Below are positions 8,561 through 17,141 of a stretch of DNA of 64,000 nt, in pieces. How positions within the stretch are numbered: the first letter of the stretch is position 1; the number at the start of each line of letters is the position of its first letter. The stretch lies in assembly GCF_000482325.1 (NCBI RefSeq), contig NZ_AXVA01000026.1:17991-81990 (forward strand), read 5' to 3'. The notes beneath the pieces were generated by a model that made no database searches, was not told the DNA's origin, and saw only the letters and a list, made by a program, of their open reading frames with translations. Source of the DNA: Bacillus sp. UNC438CL73TsuS30. GTDB taxonomy: Bacteria > Bacillota > Bacilli > Bacillales > Cytobacillaceae. The position numbers were made by a program, and so were the translations under genes.

Positions 8561-10009
8561 GTGAGAGGTATCACTCAAAATCGGGAATTCATTCAACTAT
8601 TTTCGGAAAACCTTACAGCGGTACTTGGTTTTGATATCACCATCCTTGACCGAAACGGATATCGGGTTAGCGGCACAGGAAGCTATCAACATCAAATTGG
8701 CAAACCTGCACCTGATGGCTCCTTGTTGCGTGCTGTAATGAAGACCGGCAGACCTGATATGACCTATGATGTTATTAAAAATGAATCCCATTGTATGAGC
8801 TGTAAATTTTTTAAGGAATGCAAAGAGACAGCAACCATTGGTTTTCCGATTGTCAAGGGAAGTGAGACATTAGGAGCTATAGGACTCATGGGCTTTTCAA
8901 TGGAACAAAAAGAAAAGATGATTGAAAATGCTGAATCACTTAAGGGATTCCTTCAACATCTAAGTCTTATAGTAGAATCCCAGTTAATCTCGCAGAATGA
9001 AAGATTCGCATCACAATGCAATTTATACGAAGAGACATTAAATACAAATAAAGTCATTACCTTTGATAACTTTGTCAGCAAAAACGAGGATATGAAAGAG
9101 GTAATCCGTAAAGCCAAGCGGATCGTAAACAGCATGGCAAACGTTTTAATTAGAGGGGAAACGGGAACGGGGAAAGAGGTATTGGCAAAGGCGATTCATT
9201 ATGAAGGGAATCGGAAAAACAACCCTTTTATTGCGGTTAATTGTGCCGCTATACCGGAGAGTTTACTAGAAAGTGAATTGTTTGGCTATTCGGGCGGGGC
9301 TTTTACAGGGGCAAACCGGGAAGGAAAAGCGGGGAAGTTTGAGCTGGCGAATCATGGAACCATCTTTCTTGATGAAATAGGAGATCTCCCTCTTTCTCTC
9401 CAGCCCAAACTTCTTAGGGTATTACAGGAACGAGAGGTTGAAAGAGTGGGAGGAAACAAATCGCTTCCTGTCAATATTCGTGTGATAACGGCAACACACC
9501 GCAATTTAGAAGAGATGGTTCAAAATGGTACCTTCCGTGAGGATTTATATTATCGAATCAATGTGATTCCGCTAAATACAAAGTCATTGAAGGAGAGGAG
9601 GGAAGACATTCCCTTCTTCCTCCAATACTTCATTTGTAAGTATTGTTCAATCTTAAACCGTCCGTACATGACGGTGGACCCACATTTAGAAAAATGGCTA
9701 ATCCAATATGATTGGCCAGGGAATATTCGGCAGTTAGAAAATATTGTGGAGTATATGGTGAATATGGCGGAATCGGATGTAATTGGTTTTCAAGATCTTC
9801 CGGATTATTTGTACCAGATTCAGGCACCTATTCAGACAGGAGGGTTAAGCTTAGATGAGATGGTTGCCGAATATGAAAAGTCCATTATTCAAAGTTTCTT
9901 TATGAGTGGTCATGGTCGAAATGACAAAGAAAAAGTAGCCGAGGAATTGAAAATTAGTTTATCGACACTTTATCGTAAGCTAGAACGATATCATCTAAAA
10001 GTTTTATAA
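8561..10009 (+). CDS. Sigma-54-dependent transcriptional activator (bEBP)
   Basis: A 482-residue enhancer-binding protein starting at GTG 8561 behind AGGAGGT. Residues 1-140 form a GAF/PAS-like sensor with a cysteine cluster at C78, C81 and C87 (HCMSCKFFKEC) that could bind a metal, an Fe-S cluster or sense thiols. Residues 165-400 are the AAA+ domain with Walker A GETGTGKE, the sigma-54-contacting GAFTGA loop, Walker B TIFLDEIGD and the sensor arginines. Residues 440-482 are a Fis-type helix-turn-helix. It sits inside a block carrying at least seven good -24/-12 promoters and is the obvious activator of them. Sigma-54 control of cysteine breakdown by such a protein (CdsR) is known in Clostridioides; orthology was not tested. 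Confidence 0.93.
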   Translation: MRGITQNREFIQLFSENLTAVLGFDITILDRNGYRVSGTGSYQHQIGKPAPDGSLLRAVMKTGRPDMTYDVIKNESHCMSCKFFKECKETATIGFPIVKGSETLGAIGLMGFSMEQKEKMIENAESLKGFLQHLSLIVESQLISQNERFASQCNLYEETLNTNKVITFDNFVSKNEDMKEVIRKAKRIVNSMANVLIRGETGTGKEVLAKAIHYEGNRKNNPFIAVNCAAIPESLLESELFGYSGGAFTGANREGKAGKFELANHGTIFLDEIGDLPLSLQPKLLRVLQEREVERVGGNKSLPVNIRVITATHRNLEEMVQNGTFREDLYYRINVIPLNTKSLKERREDIPFFLQYFICKYCSILNRPYMTVDPHLEKWLIQYDWPGNIRQLENIVEYMVNMAESDVIGFQDLPDYLYQIQAPIQTGGLSLDEMVAEYEKSIIQSFFMSGHGRNDKEKVAEELKISLSTLYRKLERYHLKVL

Positions 10010-10019
10010 CTTTTCCATG

Positions 10020-10047
10020 AGATTGCAAGTTCATTTGCAATCTTTTT
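10020..10047 (+). terminator. Terminator after the sigma-54 activator
   Basis: Stem AGATTGCAA / TTGCAATCT with a 6-base loop, then TTTT. A nearly identical terminator occurs at 19430, also directly before a sigma-54 promoter module. Confidence 0.85.
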
Positions 10048-10059
10048 ACTTTAAGGAAA

Positions 10060-10105
10060 AATATTTTTGAATAATTAATAAAATATTTTTCAAGTTTGGG
10101 AATAG
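10060..10105 (+). promoter_or_regulatory. Putative activator-binding sites (UAS), module A
   Basis: ATATTTTTGAATAATTAATA followed by AAATATTTTTCAAGTTTGGGAAT is shared almost base for base with 16836-16877 and 19454-19493. It contains inverted TTTTTGAAT...ATTAA half-sites and lies 105-150 bases upstream of a -24 box, the usual distance for a bEBP enhancer. Confidence 0.6.
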
Positions 10106-10208
10106 AAGAGCGGTACTAATTGGTCATGTTTCGCTATAACCATCGCGGAAATGATAATTTCATCTCCTTTTTGCAAGCAGGAATGTTGAATTAACAAGGA
10201 TTTTATTA

Positions 10209-10224
10209 TGGCACAACTCTTGCA
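10209..10224 (+). promoter_or_regulatory. Sigma-54 promoter of the PLP-lyase/NhaC operon
   Basis: TGGCACAACTCTTGCA is a perfect -24/-12 consensus. The 35 bases upstream (AGCAGGAATGTTGAATTAAC and the following bases) are identical to those before the promoter at 16985. Confidence 0.93.
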
Positions 10225-10252
10225 TAATTATTAATCAAAAGGAGTGAACAAA

Positions 10253-11425
10253 ATGGAACTGGATACAAAATTAATTCACGGTGGTCCGTTGATTGATCAG
10301 CATACCGGAAGCTCATCCGTACCGATCTATCAATCCTCTACCTTTCATCAAGCTCAATTTGCGCAATCACAAGAGTTTACCTACACGCGTTTTGGCAACC
10401 CAACAAGGAAAGCATTGGAGGAAACGGTTGCCTGTTTGGAGTTTGCTAAATATGGATATGCCTTTGCTTCCGGTATGGCGGCAATTTCTGCGGTATTGCT
10501 AAATTTCTCACAGGGGGATCACGTAATCCTTTGTAAAGATATATACGGGGGAGCCTATCAGCTCGTAACCGAGATGTTTCCGAGATACGGAATTGAATAC
10601 ACTTTCGTGGATGAAACGGATCTTAACGCCTGGAAGAAAGCAATCAAGCAAAATACAAAAGGAATTTATATTGAGACACCCTCTAATCCCCTATTAACGG
10701 TTACCGATATTAGAGGTGTTGTTAATTTAGCAAAGAAATACAACTTGCTGACCATCATCGACAATACGTTTATGACACCCATTTTCCAAAATCCGATTAA
10801 ATTGGGAGTGGATATCGTCATCCATAGTGCGACAAAATTTATCAATGGCCATAGTGATGTAACCGCTGGATTGGTTGTGACCAATGATCAAGAGATTGCG
10901 GAAACGTTATTCAAAACGCAAAAAATGCTGGGCAGTATGCTCCCCCCATATGATTGTTGGTTAATTTTAAGAGGAATCAAGACCATGAAAATCCGTATGG
11001 AAAAGGAAGTTGAAAATGCGGCATTTATTGCGGGTGAGCTTTTAAAACATAGCAAGGTGAAGGCTGTTTATTATCCGGGTCTTGAATATCACAATGGACG
11101 GGAGATTCATTTTTCCCAAGCAGGCAGCGGTGGAGCTGTTTTAACATTTGATTTAGGAAGTTATGAAAATGTGAAGGACTTTTTTGCCCATGTAAGCATT
11201 CCTATAGTGGCCGTTAGCTTAGGCGGTGTTGAATCGATATTATCTTATCCGTTCACGATGTCTCATGCTGTAATTCCTGAAGAAGAGAGGCTTGAATTAG
11301 GGGTGACAGACGGGCTAGTTCGGCTGAGCTGCGGCATTGAAGATAAAAATGATCTTCTAAATGATTTATTTAAAGCCTTGGATCATGTAAAAACAGCCGA
11401 TGTCTTACAGAAAAAAATCCTATAA
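10253..11425 (+). CDS. Cys/Met-metabolism PLP enzyme (cystathionine gamma-lyase-like)
   Basis: A 390-residue trans-sulfuration family protein, first gene of a sigma-54 operon. ATG 10253 follows AAAAGGAG by 8 bases. Motifs are VPIYQSSTFHQAQF, YTRFGNPTRKALE, ASGMAAISA, IETPSNPLL, IIDNTFMTP and the PLP lysine in HSATKFINGHSDV. It is a distant paralogue of the protein at 7150. It probably cleaves cystathionine, cysteine or homocysteine to a keto acid, ammonia and a thiol. The stop codon overlaps the next start in TAATG, indicating translational coupling with the D-cysteine desulfhydrase-like gene. Confidence 0.9.
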   Translation: MELDTKLIHGGPLIDQHTGSSSVPIYQSSTFHQAQFAQSQEFTYTRFGNPTRKALEETVACLEFAKYGYAFASGMAAISAVLLNFSQGDHVILCKDIYGGAYQLVTEMFPRYGIEYTFVDETDLNAWKKAIKQNTKGIYIETPSNPLLTVTDIRGVVNLAKKYNLLTIIDNTFMTPIFQNPIKLGVDIVIHSATKFINGHSDVTAGLVVTNDQEIAETLFKTQKMLGSMLPPYDCWLILRGIKTMKIRMEKEVENAAFIAGELLKHSKVKAVYYPGLEYHNGREIHFSQAGSGGAVLTFDLGSYENVKDFFAHVSIPIVAVSLGGVESILSYPFTMSHAVIPEEERLELGVTDGLVRLSCGIEDKNDLLNDLFKALDHVKTADVLQKKIL

Positions 11426-12423
11426 TGATTGGAAAATACTTAATGGAGAAAATAGAGATTGCCAATGTACCCACAAAGGTTGAAAAAGTCGATTTTTTCA
11501 ATAAACATTTAAACAAGTCAGTTTTTATCAAGCGCGATGACCAGACGGGAATGGGATCATCGGGAAACAAAATAAGAAAGCTGGAATATTTATTAGCCGA
11601 TGCAAAAAACAGAAAGTGTGATTATGTAATTACCTGTGGCGGGATCCAATCGAACCACGCGAGGGCGACTGCGGTGTTGGCGGCTAAATATCAGATGAAG
11701 TCCTTGTTGATTTTAAAAGAAAGTGAAGTAAATAGAACGGAAGGGAATCTATTTCTTACTAAATTAGTTGGTGCAACCATTAAGGTGGCAACTGAGGATG
11801 AGTATCAAGATTTAACACCCATGATTGCAAAATTGACAAAAGAATTGACTGACACCGGGCACAACCCCTACGTCATTCCGATGGGGGGCTCAAACGGCAT
11901 TGGTGCTCTAGGGTATGTAGAAGCCTTCTATGAAATACTCCAGCAAGAACAGGAATTAGGAATCGTGTTTGACACGATTGTGGTTACGAATGGGTCGGGC
12001 GGTACTTATGCCGGTTTGTTATACGGAAATAAAGAAAGCAATCAAAATAAAACCATTATTGGCATGAGTGTCTTAAATCAGAGGGAACAAGCCGTTCATG
12101 ATCTATTACACATTTTAGAAGATATGAATCAATATAGGGACCATCATCTCCGTTTTTCGGCTGAGGAAATCAACATTATTGATCGCTATATAGGTTTAGG
12201 TTACGGTAAGAGCCAATTGGATGAACTGAGATTCATAGAGAAATTTGCACAAGAAGAAGGAATTATCCTTGACCCGGTATATACCGGGAAGTCGATGTAT
12301 GGTTTATACAACGAACTTAAAGATGGAAAACTTCAGGGAAGCCAAAACATACTTTTTATTCATACCGGTGGGATTTTTGGCTGGACGGACGAGAAGATTA
12401 AAATGTTATATGGAGCTATTTAA
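11425..12423 (+). CDS. D-cysteine desulfhydrase / ACC deaminase family PLP enzyme
   Basis: A 332-residue fold-type II PLP protein. The PLP lysine lies in SSGNKIRKLEYLLADA, followed by TCGGIQSNHARATA, which binds the substrate. NGSGGTYAGL holds the cofactor phosphate, and LDPVYTGKSMYGL with FIHTGGIFG closes the domain. These are hallmarks of DcyD and ACC deaminase. In this context D-cysteine to pyruvate, ammonia and sulfide is the likelier reaction; D-serine or L-cysteine are alternatives. The start is fused to the upstream stop, with a further in-frame ATG at 11443. Confidence 0.88.
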   Translation: MIGKYLMEKIEIANVPTKVEKVDFFNKHLNKSVFIKRDDQTGMGSSGNKIRKLEYLLADAKNRKCDYVITCGGIQSNHARATAVLAAKYQMKSLLILKESEVNRTEGNLFLTKLVGATIKVATEDEYQDLTPMIAKLTKELTDTGHNPYVIPMGGSNGIGALGYVEAFYEILQQEQELGIVFDTIVVTNGSGGTYAGLLYGNKESNQNKTIIGMSVLNQREQAVHDLLHILEDMNQYRDHHLRFSAEEINIIDRYIGLGYGKSQLDELRFIEKFAQEEGIILDPVYTGKSMYGLYNELKDGKLQGSQNILFIHTGGIFGWTDEKIKMLYGAI

Positions 12424-12436
12424 TTGTCTGTTCTTT

Positions 12437-12458
12437 GGACACATCTCGGGGTGTGTCC
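12437..12458 (+). other. Small intercistronic hairpin
   Basis: GGACACA / TGTGTCC with an 8-base loop lies between the desulfhydrase and C-S lyase genes. There is no T-run, so it is more likely an mRNA processing or stability element than a terminator. Confidence 0.35.
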
Positions 12459-12548
12459 GGAAGACTTTTAAAAAGTTTCATTTGATATATTGGCTGCGAA
12501 AATGAAAACGCATTCGCAGTAATTTTTTAGAAAAATGAGGAGGTAAGT

Positions 12549-13721
12549 ATGATTCACAACTTTGATGAAACGATTAATCGAATTGGTACGGATTCCGATA
12601 AATGGGACAATGAAGGAAAATGCGGCCAATTGATTCCACTGGGCATTGCCGATACCGATTACAAGGCACCACGTGAAGTTTTAGAGTCTGTAAGGGAAAA
12701 GGTGGATTTTGGCGTATTTGGTTATGGATATTTTCCGCATGATCGATTTAATGATGCGATCAAAGGGTGGTATGGCCGCCATCATAAAATTGATATTAGG
12801 GCAGACGATATTAGTTATGCGCCTGGATTAATGACAGGGGCGTTATGGATGTTTTTAGATGCCTATACCAATCCAGGAGACAAAGTAGTGATACAGCCTC
12901 CTGTCTATGCAACCTTTAAAAGGGTAATAGAGAATTTTAATAGAGTTGCAGTCGACAATCCATTAAATTACTACAACGGAAGTTATCAGATTGATTTTGA
13001 AGATTTAGAAGCTAAACTAAAGCTACCAGATGTGAAAATACTTCTTGTATGTAATCCAGCCAATCCAATCGGGCGGGTATGGACAAAAGCGGAAATGCAG
13101 AAAATGTATGATTTATGCCGTGAGAATAACGTAATGATTATAAGTGATGAAATTCATAGCGATATGATTCACAAAAGTTTGCCTTTCCACTCCTTTTTAG
13201 AGATTTGTGAGGAAGAAGATCAAAATGTGGTGGTAATGAACTCTCCAAGTAAAACCTTTAATTTAGCCTCTTTCTTCAGTGCATATGTGATTATAAAAAA
13301 TAAAAAAATGAAAATTGCATTTGATGATATTTACACAAAATACCACTTTGATTATAACTATTTAGGAGTTGAGGCTTTAATTACGGCTTATACTAAATGC
13401 GATTATTATGTGGATGAATTAAATGCTTACTTACGAAGCAACATTGATTTTTCGATTAACTATATCCATAAACATTTACCAAAGTTAAAAGTTCAGTACC
13501 CTGATTGTTCCTATTTGTTATGGATTGACTGTGAGGGGCTGGGCTTCACCGGTACGGAATTGGCTGAATTTTTTACAGACGCAGGGGTTAGAGTCAATGA
13601 TGGGAGTTCATATGGAAAAGATAGTGGCAACTTTGTAAGAGTAAATATTGCTTGCACAAGGGCTTTACTAGAGCACGCATTGAAACAGATTAAGCTAAAC
13701 TATGACAAATATGGTTTTTAA
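12549..13721 (+). CDS. MalY/PatB-type C-S beta-lyase
   Basis: A 390-residue fold-type I aminotransferase-like lyase with GAGGAGG before ATG. Family landmarks are NRIGTDSDKWD at the N-terminus, LGIADTDYKAPREV (PMWVADMDF-like box), FGYGYF, CNPANPIGRVW, ISDEIHSD and the PLP lysine in SPSKTFNLA. PatB/MalY enzymes split cystathionine, cystine or cysteine conjugates to pyruvate, ammonia and a thiol or persulfide. A decayed second copy of the same family is found at 24623. The NhaC-type transporter follows after 28 bases in the same operon. Confidence 0.92.
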   Translation: MIHNFDETINRIGTDSDKWDNEGKCGQLIPLGIADTDYKAPREVLESVREKVDFGVFGYGYFPHDRFNDAIKGWYGRHHKIDIRADDISYAPGLMTGALWMFLDAYTNPGDKVVIQPPVYATFKRVIENFNRVAVDNPLNYYNGSYQIDFEDLEAKLKLPDVKILLVCNPANPIGRVWTKAEMQKMYDLCRENNVMIISDEIHSDMIHKSLPFHSFLEICEEEDQNVVVMNSPSKTFNLASFFSAYVIIKNKKMKIAFDDIYTKYHFDYNYLGVEALITAYTKCDYYVDELNAYLRSNIDFSINYIHKHLPKLKVQYPDCSYLLWIDCEGLGFTGTELAEFFTDAGVRVNDGSSYGKDSGNFVRVNIACTRALLEHALKQIKLNYDKYGF

Positions 13722-13749
13722 AAACTAATTGAATTGTGAGGTTTTGCGT

Positions 13750-15222
13750 ATGGGGAACAAATCTGAAAAACAAGGTAATGCAACTGTTTCGTGGGATGAT
13801 AAATCGTATAGATTTCCGGTGTCATTTAAATATGCTGCGGTTTCTGTCTTAATCTTTTTCGGCCTGCTGCTTACAGGAACACTTGGTTTTGGTGCATCTC
13901 TGGAATTAATGTTTTTGTTATTATGGATCGTCGTGGCCCTGCTTGTTATGAAACTAGGATATAAATATAATGAAGTCCAAAATATGGCATGGGAGATGGG
14001 GAAGCAATCTTTTGAACCGAATACGATTATTTTAGTAGTTGGCGTCATGATTGCTACCTGGATGGCTTCTGGTACAATCCCTTATGTTATGTATTGGGGC
14101 TTAGAATTAATTTCACCGCAATACTTTTTAATCACGGCTTTGCTCCTAACATCAGCAACATCTCTTGCAACCGGAACTTCATGGGGGACTTTGGGTACAG
14201 TGGGTTTGGCCTTAATGACAGTTGGTAATGCACTTGGAGTTCCCGAAGCAATGACAGCAGGTGCCATTATTTGTGGTTCCTTCTTCGGAGACAAGTTGTC
14301 ACCATTGTCTGATAGTACCATTTTAGCAGCTACCGTTGCCGGCTCTAAAGTTATGTCACACGTAAAACATATGTTATGGTCAACTGTCCCGGCGTATATT
14401 CTAACAGCAATTATCTTTATCATTTTAGGCTTAAAGTATGGAAAAAATGGATCGAATATGCAGGAGATTCAACAAATCACTGGTGTAATATCAAAGCATT
14501 TCAATTTATCCTGGATTTCATTGATTCCTCTTCTGGTGGTACTAGTGATGCTCATAAAGGGCATTCCATCTATTATCTCGCTATTAATGGGAGTGTTTAG
14601 CGGCATGGCTGTCGCTGTTTTTACTCAGGGGTATCATTTAACAAAAGTGTTTGATATCATGACCAATGGATTTGTGTTTAAAAGCGGCAGTACGTTAGTA
14701 GACCCCATCCTAAGCAGAGGCGGGCTCTACAGTTTAATGAGCTCATTCCTTGTTGTTCTTTTAGCCATGTGTGTAACCGGCATGTTAGAACAATCAGGCA
14801 TTCTCAGTGCTTTAGTAGAGCCATTAGTTAAACGAACACAGGGCTCTACTTTTAAAATAACTTTAGTGACTATGTTGATTGCTTTAATCACAAATATGAT
14901 TGGTTCATCGATGTTATTAACTGCGATTGTAGCGGGTTCACTTATGAAAAATGTCTTTAAAAATAATCATTTGGCGCCAGAAAATCTTTCGCGTAATATC
15001 GAGGATGTTGGAACGATGGGTGCACCGGTTATTCCATGGAATTCCAACGCCATCTATTGTTCGCAAATGTTGGGCGTATCGCCATATGCCTATTTCCCAT
15101 ATGTCTTTCTAGCCTTCTTTGTCCCATTATTCGATTTACTTTATGGTGCCACTGGATTTGCAATAAAGAAGTTAAAGCCTGAGAAGCTCGAGGATGTTGA
15201 AACAGTAACTAAAGCAATCTAA
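13750..15222 (+). CDS. NhaC-family Na+/H+ antiporter-like transporter
   Basis: A 490-residue membrane protein with about 11-12 hydrophobic segments. Conserved NhaC features are ATWMASGTIPYVMYWGLELI, SLATGTSWGTLGTVG and GSFFGDKLSPLSDST, and in the second half NMIGSSMLLTAIVAGSL and MGAPVIPWNSNA. ATG 13750 follows GTGAGG. Within a cysteine-degrading operon it may exchange a substrate or product (amino acid or keto acid) rather than only sodium and protons, as some NhaC relatives do; that is inference. It ends the operon before a strong terminator. Confidence 0.88.
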   Translation: MGNKSEKQGNATVSWDDKSYRFPVSFKYAAVSVLIFFGLLLTGTLGFGASLELMFLLLWIVVALLVMKLGYKYNEVQNMAWEMGKQSFEPNTIILVVGVMIATWMASGTIPYVMYWGLELISPQYFLITALLLTSATSLATGTSWGTLGTVGLALMTVGNALGVPEAMTAGAIICGSFFGDKLSPLSDSTILAATVAGSKVMSHVKHMLWSTVPAYILTAIIFIILGLKYGKNGSNMQEIQQITGVISKHFNLSWISLIPLLVVLVMLIKGIPSIISLLMGVFSGMAVAVFTQGYHLTKVFDIMTNGFVFKSGSTLVDPILSRGGLYSLMSSFLVVLLAMCVTGMLEQSGILSALVEPLVKRTQGSTFKITLVTMLIALITNMIGSSMLLTAIVAGSLMKNVFKNNHLAPENLSRNIEDVGTMGAPVIPWNSNAIYCSQMLGVSPYAYFPYVFLAFFVPLFDLLYGATGFAIKKLKPEKLEDVETVTKAI

Positions 15223-15240
15223 GTAAATAGGTTTTTATGT

Positions 15241-15271
15241 AGGCGATTCCTGATAGGAATCGCCTTTTTTA
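15241..15271 (+). terminator. Terminator after the NhaC-type gene
   Basis: Perfect 10-bp stem AGGCGATTCC / GGAATCGCCT with a 4-base loop, then TTTTT. Confidence 0.92.
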
Positions 15272-15399
15272 TAATGGGTAAGTTGACCTGGTTCATGTTT
15301 TCTTAGTTTTAAAAAAATTTTTTTCAAACGTGATAGAAAATAGGAATAAGTAACCTATCAGAAGCTGGGAAACTAGTGATTTTACAAGGAATTTAAGAT

Positions 15400-15415
15400 T
15401 GGCACGAATATTGCA
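15400..15415 (+). promoter_or_regulatory. Sigma-54 promoter of the trxB-thioredoxin operon
   Basis: TGGCACGAATATTGCA matches the consensus with GG-N10-GC spacing, 38 bases before the start codon. A run of A/T with TTTTTTTCAAACGTGATAG about 80 bases upstream may be a diverged activator site. Confidence 0.9.
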
Positions 15416-15452
15416 AGTTAATCTTCATGACTAAGAGAAAGGGGGGAATGAG

Positions 15453-16418
15453 ATGTATAAAGCTATTATTCTAGGGACTGGACCTGCTGGGTTAACCGCT
15501 GCAATCTATTTAGCACGTGCTAACATAAGTCCTTTAGTCATTGAAGGGCCAGAACCAGGGGGGCAATTGACATTGACAACAGATGTCGAGAATTTTCCTG
15601 GGTTTCCTGAAGGGATTATGGGACGAGAGCTAATGCAGAACATGCGAAAGCAGGCTGAGGTTTTTGGTGCTGAGTTTAAAAGAGGATGGGTTAAAAAGGT
15701 CGATTTTTCAAATAACCCATTTACCTTAACGGTGGAAGGAATTGGTGAGCTTAAAACGCAATCTTTAATTATTTCAACGGGAGCTTCGGCGAAACTTTTG
15801 GAGATCCCGGGAGAAAGAGAAAATATTGGGCGAGGGGTAAGCACCTGTGCAACATGCGATGGATTTTTCTTTAGAGGAAAGAAAATTATCGTTGTTGGCG
15901 GCGGGGATTCAGCTATGGAAGAGGCCAATTTTTTAACAAAGTTTGCTTCAGAGGTTCGCGTTGTGCACCGCAGAAAGGAGCTTCGCGCTTCTCAAATTAT
16001 GCAAGACCGCGCCAAAAAGAATCCTAAAATTACGTGGAGCTTAAATTCCATTCCTGAAGAAGTGATCGCAGGGGATCGACACGTTACTGGCTTGAAAGTA
16101 AAAAACAGTGAAACAGGAAGAGAGGAAGTCTTGGAAACTGATGGTATTTTCGTTACCATCGGCCATAAACCGAACACAGCATTTTTAGACAATCAAATCA
16201 AAACGGATGATATGGGATATATCATGGTGAATCCTGGTAGCACCGAAACCAATATTCCAGGTGTATTCGCCTGCGGGGATGTTCAAGATCATAAATACCG
16301 CCAAGCCATTACCGCTGCAGGAAGCGGTTGTATGGCTGCACTGGATTGCGAAAAATACCTTGATGCAAGTGAATTATGTAGTGAAAACAATCAATCTATC
16401 ATGGAAAACCAAATATAG
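15453..16418 (+). CDS. trxB: Thioredoxin reductase
   Basis: A 321-residue NADPH-dependent flavoprotein. It has the FAD-binding GTGPAGLTAA at the N-terminus, PGGQLTLTTDVENFPG, the redox-active pair C132/C135 in TCATCDG, the NADPH-binding GGGDSAMEEA and the C-terminal FACGDVQDHKYRQAITAAGSG. All match low-molecular-weight TrxB. The last 15 residues form a charged extension. It is followed 14 bases later by an atypical thioredoxin in the same sigma-54 operon. The pair would reduce imported cystine or disulfide/persulfide products, rather than serve as the main housekeeping system. Confidence 0.93.
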   Translation: MYKAIILGTGPAGLTAAIYLARANISPLVIEGPEPGGQLTLTTDVENFPGFPEGIMGRELMQNMRKQAEVFGAEFKRGWVKKVDFSNNPFTLTVEGIGELKTQSLIISTGASAKLLEIPGERENIGRGVSTCATCDGFFFRGKKIIVVGGGDSAMEEANFLTKFASEVRVVHRRKELRASQIMQDRAKKNPKITWSLNSIPEEVIAGDRHVTGLKVKNSETGREEVLETDGIFVTIGHKPNTAFLDNQIKTDDMGYIMVNPGSTETNIPGVFACGDVQDHKYRQAITAAGSGCMAALDCEKYLDASELCSENNQSIMENQI

Positions 16419-16431
16419 GGAGGATTTAAAA

Positions 16432-16773
16432 ATGAAAGAGATTAAAACAAAACAAGAGTTTGAAGAGGCAATTTTATCAACAAAACCAGTTATGGCCAAA
16501 TTCTATGCCGAATATTGCCCTGACTGCCAGCATACCGATTTATTTATGCCCATTTTAGAAGAATCGTATAAAGAAAAGGTAGACATGATTGCAGTAAACC
16601 GAGAACATTTTCCAGAAGTTTTAGAGAAACTAGACGTGTACGGAATCCCAAGCTTTATTGCTTTTCAAGAAGGGAAGGAACTGGACCGCTTTGTAAGTAA
16701 ACTTGGAAAAAGTCAGGAAGAGGTTGAACAGTTTCTTAATCAAATTGTTGAGGCAAGTGGAAAACTAGGATAG
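16432..16773 (+). CDS. Thioredoxin-like protein with CPDC active site
   Basis: A 113-residue thioredoxin-fold protein starting at ATG 16432 behind GGGAGG. The active site reads YCPDC (C29 and C32) in place of WCGPC, and the cis-proline is in YGIPSF. The sheet-forming GIPSFIAFQEGKELDRFV is normal. The altered dipeptide should shift its redox potential, and the Trp before the motif is Tyr. Cotranscription with trxB suggests it is that reductase's partner for cystine, glutathione-like or persulfide substrates. Confidence 0.88.
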   Translation: MKEIKTKQEFEEAILSTKPVMAKFYAEYCPDCQHTDLFMPILEESYKEKVDMIAVNREHFPEVLEKLDVYGIPSFIAFQEGKELDRFVSKLGKSQEEVEQFLNQIVEASGKLG

Positions 16774-16835
16774 AAAATCCTTGCCAGGGGCCAATAAATA
16801 TGGAGATATTGCTCTATATTTATTGGCTTTAAAAG

Positions 16836-16877
16836 GAATATTTTCGAATAATTGAAAATATTTTTTCGAATTTGGGA
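16836..16877 (+). promoter_or_regulatory. Putative activator-binding sites (UAS), module B
   Basis: TTTTCGAATAATTGAAAATA contains the inverted repeat TTTTC-GAATAATT-GAAAA, followed by TTTTTTCGAATTTGGGATTA. This is the cleanest of the three related modules (10060, 16836, 19454) and lies about 110-150 bases before the -24 box at 16985. Confidence 0.65.
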
Positions 16878-16984
16878 TTAGGAGAATAGTACTGAACAGT
16901 AGGTTTTCACTAGAATTATTGCAGAAATGATAATGATGCATCTTTTTTTTTAGCAGGAATGTTGAATTAACAAGGATTTTATTA

Positions 16985-17000
16985 TGGCACAACTTTTGCA
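16985..17000 (+). promoter_or_regulatory. Sigma-54 promoter of the cystine ABC operon
   Basis: TGGCACAACTTTTGCA is a perfect -24/-12 element. The 35 bases upstream are identical to those before 10209. It lies about 140 bases before the binding-protein gene, with a long 5' leader that contains no ORF I can support. Confidence 0.93.
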
Positions 17001-17141
17001 TAAAAAGTAATTGAATAGGAGGAGGTGGAGTTCATTTGAATATTGAAACGGGATAAATTAACAGAATATTTAAATGATACTGAAAAATAAAACTGATAAA
17101 CCGCAAATCATCCATTTTTTATAAATACAGGGGGAGTTTTT

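Noticed and set aside
12245..12505. 86-codon ORF at the end of the desulfhydrase gene
   Set aside because: It overlaps the real gene in another frame and has no family resemblance.
16774..17141. Riboswitch (T-box or S-box) in the long leader of the cystine ABC operon
   Set aside because: The sequence is explained by the sigma-54 promoter and activator sites; no T-box or SAM-box core was seen and there is no terminator before the gene.
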